Both the position numbers and the translations under genes were made by a program. Of a DNA stretch of 64,000 nt, positions 59,719-64,000 are shown piece after piece. The stretch comes from Yoonia vestfoldensis (GTDB lineage: Bacteria; Pseudomonadota; Alphaproteobacteria; Rhodobacterales; Rhodobacteraceae). A model generated the notes under the pieces. That model was not told the origin of the DNA, did no database searches, and was given only the letters and a program-made list of their open reading frames with translations. The stretch is taken from NCBI RefSeq assembly GCF_002158905.1, contig NZ_CP021431.1, positions 2,853,001 through 2,917,000 of the forward strand, given 5' to 3'. Each line of letters starts with the position of its first letter. The first letter of the stretch is position 1.

Positions 59719-60572
59719 AGCACCGCCGCAGGGGCAACCCACCAATTCATATGCGCAATCTGCATCCGGCGCGCGACCTGACGCGCGGTCGCCATATCCT
59801 TGACCAAGCCGTAACATGTGGCCCCCGACCCCGACATGCCCGCATAGCTGACAACGGGCAGCGCGCGCAATGCGGCAATCGCTTGGGTGATTGCGGGTGC
59901 GATGCTTTCGGCGGGGGCTTGCAGATCGTTGCGCTGTGCGGCCAGCCATCGCGCGAAACCGTCGTAATCCAGCCCCTGCGGCAAAGCATCCATGCCGCTG
60001 CCATCGCGGCTGGTCAGCGCCTGAAACACCGCCGCCGTCGGCACATCGACAGGCGGGCGCACCAGCACCAATGCGCAATCAGGCAGAGGCGGCACATCGG
60101 ACAGCCTGTCACCGATACCGGTCATGCGCGTCGGTGCCGGGGCTTGCAGACAGACCGGCACATCGGCACCCAAGGCGACCACCTCGGGGGCATCGGCGGG
60201 CAAAGGCGGCACGCCCCAAAGCTCTGCCAGCATCGCAAGGGTCAGCGCCGCATCCGACGACCCGCTGCCGATGCCCGCCGCATGGGGCAGATGTTTTTCC
60301 AAGGTCAGCGCAGCGCCGAGCTCGACCCCGCGCACCCGTTGCAGCGCGATGGCTGCCCGCATCATCAGGTTGCTGTCATCATTCGGCACGCCGGGCGAAA
60401 ACGGACCCGTGACGCTGAGCCGCATATCAGGCGAGCTGGTGGCGCTCAGCTGGTCGCAGACCCCGGCAAAGACCACCAGCGAATCCAGCAGGTGATAGCC
60501 GTCATCGCGGCGGCCGGTCACATGCAAGGTCAGGTTGACCTTGGCGGGGGCTGTGGCCTTAATCGTTGCCAC
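59706..60572 (-). CDS. ispE: 4-(Cytidine 5'-diphospho)-2-C-methyl-D-erythritol kinase
   Basis: IspE is the GHMP kinase of the MEP isoprenoid route. The 288-residue protein has APAKVNLTLHVTGRRDDGYH, the phosphate loop LPHAAGIGSGSSDAA and SGSGATCYGL. The order TPR protein then ispE on the minus strand, with 14 bases of overlap, is common in Rhodobacteraceae. Confidence 0.95.
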   Translation of the reverse strand: MATIKATAPAKVNLTLHVTGRRDDGYHLLDSLVVFAGVCDQLSATSSPDMRLSVTGPFSPGVPNDDSNLMMRAAIALQRVRGVELGAALTLEKHLPHAAGIGSGSSDAALTLAMLAELWGVPPLPADAPEVVALGADVPVCLQAPAPTRMTGIGDRLSDVPPLPDCALVLVRPPVDVPTAAVFQALTSRDGSGMDALPQGLDYDGFARWLAAQRNDLQAPAESIAPAITQAIAALRALPVVSYAGMSGSGATCYGLVKDMATARQVARRMQIAHMNWWVAPAAVLQPA

Positions 60573-62256
60573 GGGCCAGCCTGAGAGGCTCTTTGCCTTC
60601 GGCGATCAGCACAAGATCAAGACCGCTGCTCAGCTTGTCGCGGATGCGCTGCGCATCAGCCTCGGCAGGGTTGAAGGACAAGGCGCGCTGCCATTGAAAC
60701 CGCGCCTCTATGGTGCGGCCCACGGCCCAATAGGCATCGCCCAGATGGTCATTGATCACAGGATCGACAGGTTCCAGCGTCGCGGCGCGTTCAAGGATTT
60801 CAACCGCTTGCTGAAAATCGCCCAGCTGGAACAGCACCCAGCCCAGCGAATCGACAATCGCCCCGTTATCAGGCAAGGCCGCAACGGCGGTTTCGATCAT
60901 CGCCAACGCCTCGTCCAGCTTTTCGCCGCGTTCGACCAGCGAATAGCCCAGGTAATTCAGGATCTGTGGATTATCAGGCTGCAAGGCCAGCGCGGCACGG
61001 AAATCGGCCTCGGCCTCGGGCCAAAGGTCAAGCTGGTGATTGGCGATGCCGCGCGTATAGAAAACGATCCATTTGGCGGGGGCTGCATCATCATAAAGCG
61101 CCAGCGCGCGGGTATAGGCGGCTTTGGCGTCTTCCAGACGGTCAGCCTCGCGCAGCAGGTTGCCCTTGGCGGCAAAAACCCGCGGCATATCGGGGTAACT
61201 GCGCGACAAGGCTTGCAGAACCTCCATCGCAGCATCCTGCCTGCCGGCCGCGCGCAGCACATCGGCGCGCCCCAGCTCGGCCGAAGGAAACGCCAGATCG
61301 TCCCGCGCGACGCCGGTATAGGCGGCATTGGCCAGATCATATTGCCCCAGATCTTCCAGCAAGCCTGCGGTCATCAGCAAAGCTGGCGTGTTTTCGGGGG
61401 CCAGCGATGTGGCGGCCCGTGCGAACAGCAGGGTAAAGGTGTCAGGCACATCGGTCTGCACCAGACCCGCCACGGTGATATAGACCTCTGCCAACCCCGC
61501 CCGCGGGGTCGGCACCGCGGCAAAAGGCACGGCCTCGCCCGCCACCAAGGCAGCGCGCAGCGCGGCCACCCCCGCATCGGGCTGGCTGCCGAAGATACCG
61601 TCAAGCAAGTCCAGCGCTTGGGGATTGCGACCCAGCTGGCTGAGGATCTCGATATGGGCGATGGCGCTTTTGCGGCTGTATTGCATATCCGGGCGCGCGG
61701 AAAACAACGCTTCGGCCCCGTCGAAATCACCAACCGATGCAAGGGCATAGGCTTTGTGGGTGATCCCGTACATCGTCATATTGGCGGTCTCGATCACCTG
61801 ATCGAACTGAGCCAGCGCGCGCCGGATATTGCCATTGCCCATATGCGCCCAGCCCTGCGTCAGCCCATCGACCAACGGGCCGACAGAGCGGCCGCTTTCC
61901 AGCGCCTCGAAGATGCCATACCAATTGCCGGTCTTGGCATCAGCGACATTGATGACAAGATCGGCAATCTGGCTGGGCAGACGCAGACGCACCATTTCGC
62001 GGGCCATCACCTCGGCCTTGTCGAAATCGCCCAGCGCCACGAAAGAGGTCAGCGCGCTTTCGAGCAGGACAGGATTGCCCGGATCAGCCTGCAAGGCCGC
62101 GCTGAAATATTGCGCGCCCTGGGCAAAATCATTGGCCCCCGCCGCCTGCCGCCCGGCCAGATAGGCCCCAAGATCGGCCTGCGCCAGCGCAGCCCCCCCC
62201 GGCGCGCAAAGCGCGGCCGTCATGCCAGCGATCAGGATTTTTCTTAGCACGCTCAT
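60559..62256 (-). CDS. Tetratricopeptide repeat protein, exported
   Basis: This 565-residue protein has a signal peptide (MTAALCAPGGAALAQA) and at least ten TPR units spread over residues 30-560, such as GDFDKAEVMAREMVRL and AVEILERAATLEPVDPV. TPR proteins act as scaffolds; this one is likely periplasmic or outer-membrane. Function not known. The start at 62256 overlaps no other gene. Confidence 0.9.
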   Translation of the reverse strand: MSVLRKILIAGMTAALCAPGGAALAQADLGAYLAGRQAAGANDFAQGAQYFSAALQADPGNPVLLESALTSFVALGDFDKAEVMAREMVRLRLPSQIADLVINVADAKTGNWYGIFEALESGRSVGPLVDGLTQGWAHMGNGNIRRALAQFDQVIETANMTMYGITHKAYALASVGDFDGAEALFSARPDMQYSRKSAIAHIEILSQLGRNPQALDLLDGIFGSQPDAGVAALRAALVAGEAVPFAAVPTPRAGLAEVYITVAGLVQTDVPDTFTLLFARAATSLAPENTPALLMTAGLLEDLGQYDLANAAYTGVARDDLAFPSAELGRADVLRAAGRQDAAMEVLQALSRSYPDMPRVFAAKGNLLREADRLEDAKAAYTRALALYDDAAPAKWIVFYTRGIANHQLDLWPEAEADFRAALALQPDNPQILNYLGYSLVERGEKLDEALAMIETAVAALPDNGAIVDSLGWVLFQLGDFQQAVEILERAATLEPVDPVINDHLGDAYWAVGRTIEARFQWQRALSFNPAEADAQRIRDKLSSGLDLVLIAEGKEPLRLARGND

Positions 62257-62374
62257 GCCTCACTTTCGGGCTTATGCCTTGACGCTAGCCTTTCACCCGA
62301 TGTCTTGCAAATATGTGCGGCTGTCGGGCAGCAATAAGTCGCGGATCGCGCGCTGATAGGCCCACAAACAAAGA

Positions 62375-62394
62375 GGCAGGCCCGAAAGCCTGCC
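62375..62394 (-). terminator. Terminator downstream of the 62498 gene
   Basis: GGCAGGC pairs with GCCTGCC over a six-base loop, followed on the minus strand by TCTTTGTTTG. It suits the end of the exported-protein gene that stops at 62498. Confidence 0.75.
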
Positions 62395-62497
62395 GTCTCG
62401 TCCCGCCCCACTGCCCGGCAACGCCCGTTTTTATGGCGCTTTGCGTTGCACAGACCCTATGCGATGAAGTGATTCGTCGTCAAGTGACTGATTCGCC

Positions 62498-63007
62498 CTA
62501 GCTGGTCGGGGCGTAAATTTCGCAGATCGGGCTGACGGGGGTCGGGCTGACCAGAAACGGGGTTTCCGGTGGCATCCCGCTTTGTTCCAGCCAGACACCG
62601 TTCAGGCAGAAATCCTGCGCGTAATTGCCAAGATTGAAGCCGAAACCCGGATCGCCGCAATCATCGGCATCGCCATTCGCATTCCAGGCCTGGCTGACAC
62701 CCAGCCCCAGCTCATCGGGGGTCAGGAAGGCACCGCGCTGCGGATCAAAATGCAGCTGCCATGTGGCATCCGCTTTGCGTGTCTGCATGTCCCATTTGCC
62801 GATCAGAAGGCCGTCAAGATAGCCCGCGATACGAAAATCGGTCACATCGTTTTCCGTGACCAGTGGCTGGGACAGCGCGGGCGGGGACACCGTCATCTGA
62901 CCGGTCATCGTATAGCCATTGGCACCTTGCCAGCAGAAATAGAAATCAACCGCTTGCGCCTGCGTCCCGATCAAGACGGCAGCGGTCGCGGCCAATCTGG
63001 TGATCAT
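62498..63007 (-). CDS. Exported protein of unknown function
   Basis: The 169-residue protein has a signal peptide (LAATAAVLIGTQAQA) and a mature part with VDFYFCWQGANGYTMTG and LSQPLVTENDVTDFRIAGY. Several cysteines (for example in FCWQG, DDCGDPGF, DFCLNG) may form disulfides. Genes like it next to folC are known from Rhodobacteraceae in my recollection, without function. The start overlaps the folC stop by four bases. Confidence 0.78.
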   Translation of the reverse strand: MITRLAATAAVLIGTQAQAVDFYFCWQGANGYTMTGQMTVSPPALSQPLVTENDVTDFRIAGYLDGLLIGKWDMQTRKADATWQLHFDPQRGAFLTPDELGLGVSQAWNANGDADDCGDPGFGFNLGNYAQDFCLNGVWLEQSGMPPETPFLVSPTPVSPICEIYAPTS

Positions 63008-64000
63008 GCCTCGTTTTCCCGGATGACATGGCCCGCCAGATAGAGCGACCCGCAGATCAGGATGCGCGCCTGCGGATGCGCGGCCCTGATCGCGCTGATC
63101 GCATCCTGCATGCTGGCGGCGGTGGTGGCGGGCAGCCCGACCTCTGCGGCAAAGCGGGCGGTATCCTCGGCGGGGATCGTATTCGCCTCGCCGGGGATGG
63201 ACAGGGCGGTCAGGCTTTGGGCCACCTGCGCCAAGGGCCGCAGATAGCCTGCGATATCCTTGGTGTTCAGCATGCCGCAGATCAGATGCGTCGGGCGCGG
63301 CGATTGCGCGCGCAGGGTCGCGGCAAGAGCCACGCCCGCGGCCGGGTTATGCCCGCCGTCCAGCCAGAGTTCGGCAGGGGCGGCCAGATCGACCAAAGCA
63401 CCCTTGGTCAGCTTTTCCATCCGCGCGGGCCAATAGGCACGGGTGACGGCCGCCTCGCAGGCGGGTTCATCCTTGCCCAAAGCCCGCAGCGCGGCAATGG
63501 CGGCGCCTGCATTCATCACCTGATGCGGGCCGGGCAGATTGGGCAAAGGCAAATCCAAAAGACCGCGCTCATCTTGATAGATCAGCCGGTCGCGTTCGCT
63601 GCTGACATGCCAATGTTGGCCATAAGCCAGCAACGGCGCACCGTTGCGCGCGGCGACCGCCTCGATCACATCCATGCTTTCGGGATGTTGCGGGCCGACG
63701 ACGCAGGGCACGCCGCGCTTGATGATCCCCGCCTTTTCGCCCGCGATCGCGGCCAAGCTGTTACCCAGATATTGCTGGTGGTCCATATCGACCGGCGTGA
63801 TGATGGTCAGCGCGGGCCGTGCCACAACATTGGTCGCATCCAGTCGCCCGCCAAGCCCGACCTCGAGCAGCGTGTAATCGGCGCGTGTTTCGGCAAAGGC
63901 CAGCAAGGCCGCGACGGTGGTGATCTCGAAATAGGTGATCGGGTCGGTGCCATTGGCGTGATAACAGCGGTCCAGCACATCACTTAGCGCGGGTTCGCTG
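63004..64000 (-). CDS. folC: Folylpolyglutamate synthase / dihydrofolate synthase, N-terminus missing
   Basis: The visible 331 residues are the C-terminal three quarters of FolC, a Mur-ligase-type enzyme that adds glutamates to folates. They include TVAALLAFAETRADYTLLEVGLG-type segments, LTIITPVDMDHQQYLG, KAGIIKRGVPCV, and LWLDGGHNPAAGVALAATL. The start lies beyond the window end. It is co-oriented with the exported protein gene. Confidence 0.93.
   Translation of the reverse strand, partial: SEPALSDVLDRCYHANGTDPITYFEITTVAALLAFAETRADYTLLEVGLGGRLDATNVVARPALTIITPVDMDHQQYLGNSLAAIAGEKAGIIKRGVPCVVGPQHPESMDVIEAVAARNGAPLLAYGQHWHVSSERDRLIYQDERGLLDLPLPNLPGPHQVMNAGAAIAALRALGKDEPACEAAVTRAYWPARMEKLTKGALVDLAAPAELWLDGGHNPAAGVALAATLRAQSPRPTHLICGMLNTKDIAGYLRPLAQVAQSLTALSIPGEANTIPAEDTARFAAEVGLPATTAASMQDAISAIRAAHPQARILICGSLYLAGHVIRENEA

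Noticed and set aside
60535..62247. A 570-codon open frame opposite the TPR gene
   Set aside because: It mirrors the TPR gene codon pattern and has no recognisable domain.
62418..62449. GCAACGC/GCGTTGC inverted repeat
   Set aside because: The loop is long and no transcript end is implied. I kept only the better hairpin at 62375.
1..64000. CRISPR array, tRNA or rRNA genes, transposase, prophage or defence island
   Set aside because: I saw no regularly spaced repeats, no cloverleaf in the gaps I examined, and no recombinase or phage gene. The window is housekeeping and metabolic.

Overview
The window comes from a high-GC alphaproteobacterium, very probably a member of the Rhodobacteraceae (Roseobacter group). 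The support is the family content: DUF2794, DUF6356, an IalB-like protein, a 46-residue aa3 oxidase subunit IV, Irr-box control of mbfA, a HemP promoter with an iron-box-like operator, MoeA carrying a large N-terminal extension, and the D-glutamate genes dgcN/dgcA. It looks like ordinary, densely packed chromosome. I see no insertion sequence, prophage, CRISPR array, tRNA or rRNA gene, and no gene-free stretch longer than about 300 bases. Many neighbours overlap by 1 or 4 bases, and several convergent pairs share their stop codons.

Layout. 1-5.5 kb: the end of an acyl-CoA dehydrogenase, an MBL hydrolase, a class II amidotransferase, an Lrp regulator, a cytochrome oxidase small subunit, a lipoprotein and AzlCD. 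5.5-9.6 kb: molybdenum-cofactor genes for a formate-dehydrogenase-type enzyme (fdhD, mobA, mobB, a fused moeA). 9.6-12.9 kb: a GNAT enzyme, the iron exporter mbfA behind an Irr box, a small exported protein and a TetR regulator with three similar operators, and a NYN nuclease-like protein. 12.9-18.4 kb: glutathione-dependent formaldehyde dehydrogenase, an I78 inhibitor, DUF2794, hemP with a clear operator/promoter, an NlpC/P60 protein and an M17 aminopeptidase. 18.5-20.5 kb: carbonic anhydrase, SbtA and an SbtB-like PII protein, a compact bicarbonate module. 20.6-27.9 kb: a long minus-strand run from greA to zapE. 28-29.7 kb: ETF-ubiquinone oxidoreductase. 29.8-34.6 kb: rsfS-rlmH-gpmI-envC-ctpA. 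34.8-42.8 kb: housekeeping (xthA, asparaginase, ialB, rlmN, gntK, a LOG protein, dapD). 42.9-45.8 kb: D-amino-acid catabolism (dat, dgcA, dgcN). 46-47.7 kb: amt-glnK. 48-64 kb: a class A PBP, a type I secretion ABC/adaptor pair, ridA, GDPD, a DUF482 protein, phhB, mscS, a peroxiredoxin, a ferredoxin-reductase-like flavoprotein, rsmD, ispE, a TPR protein and the start-less end of folC.

The most unusual observations are these. First, a seven-G run shifts the frame of envC so that its reading frame runs without a stop into ctpA (806 codons open). A -1 slip on that run restores the normal EnvC end. Second, a family of 33-37 bp intergenic repeats occurs five times. One copy is a near-perfect 82 bp inverted pair, and another supplies the start codon of dgcA. 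Third, there is a three-site operator set around a small exported protein and its TetR neighbour. Fourth, there is a CA-SbtA-SbtB module in an apparent heterotroph. Fifth, there is an uncharacterised domain fused to MoeA. I did not find a clearly new defence or mobile system.
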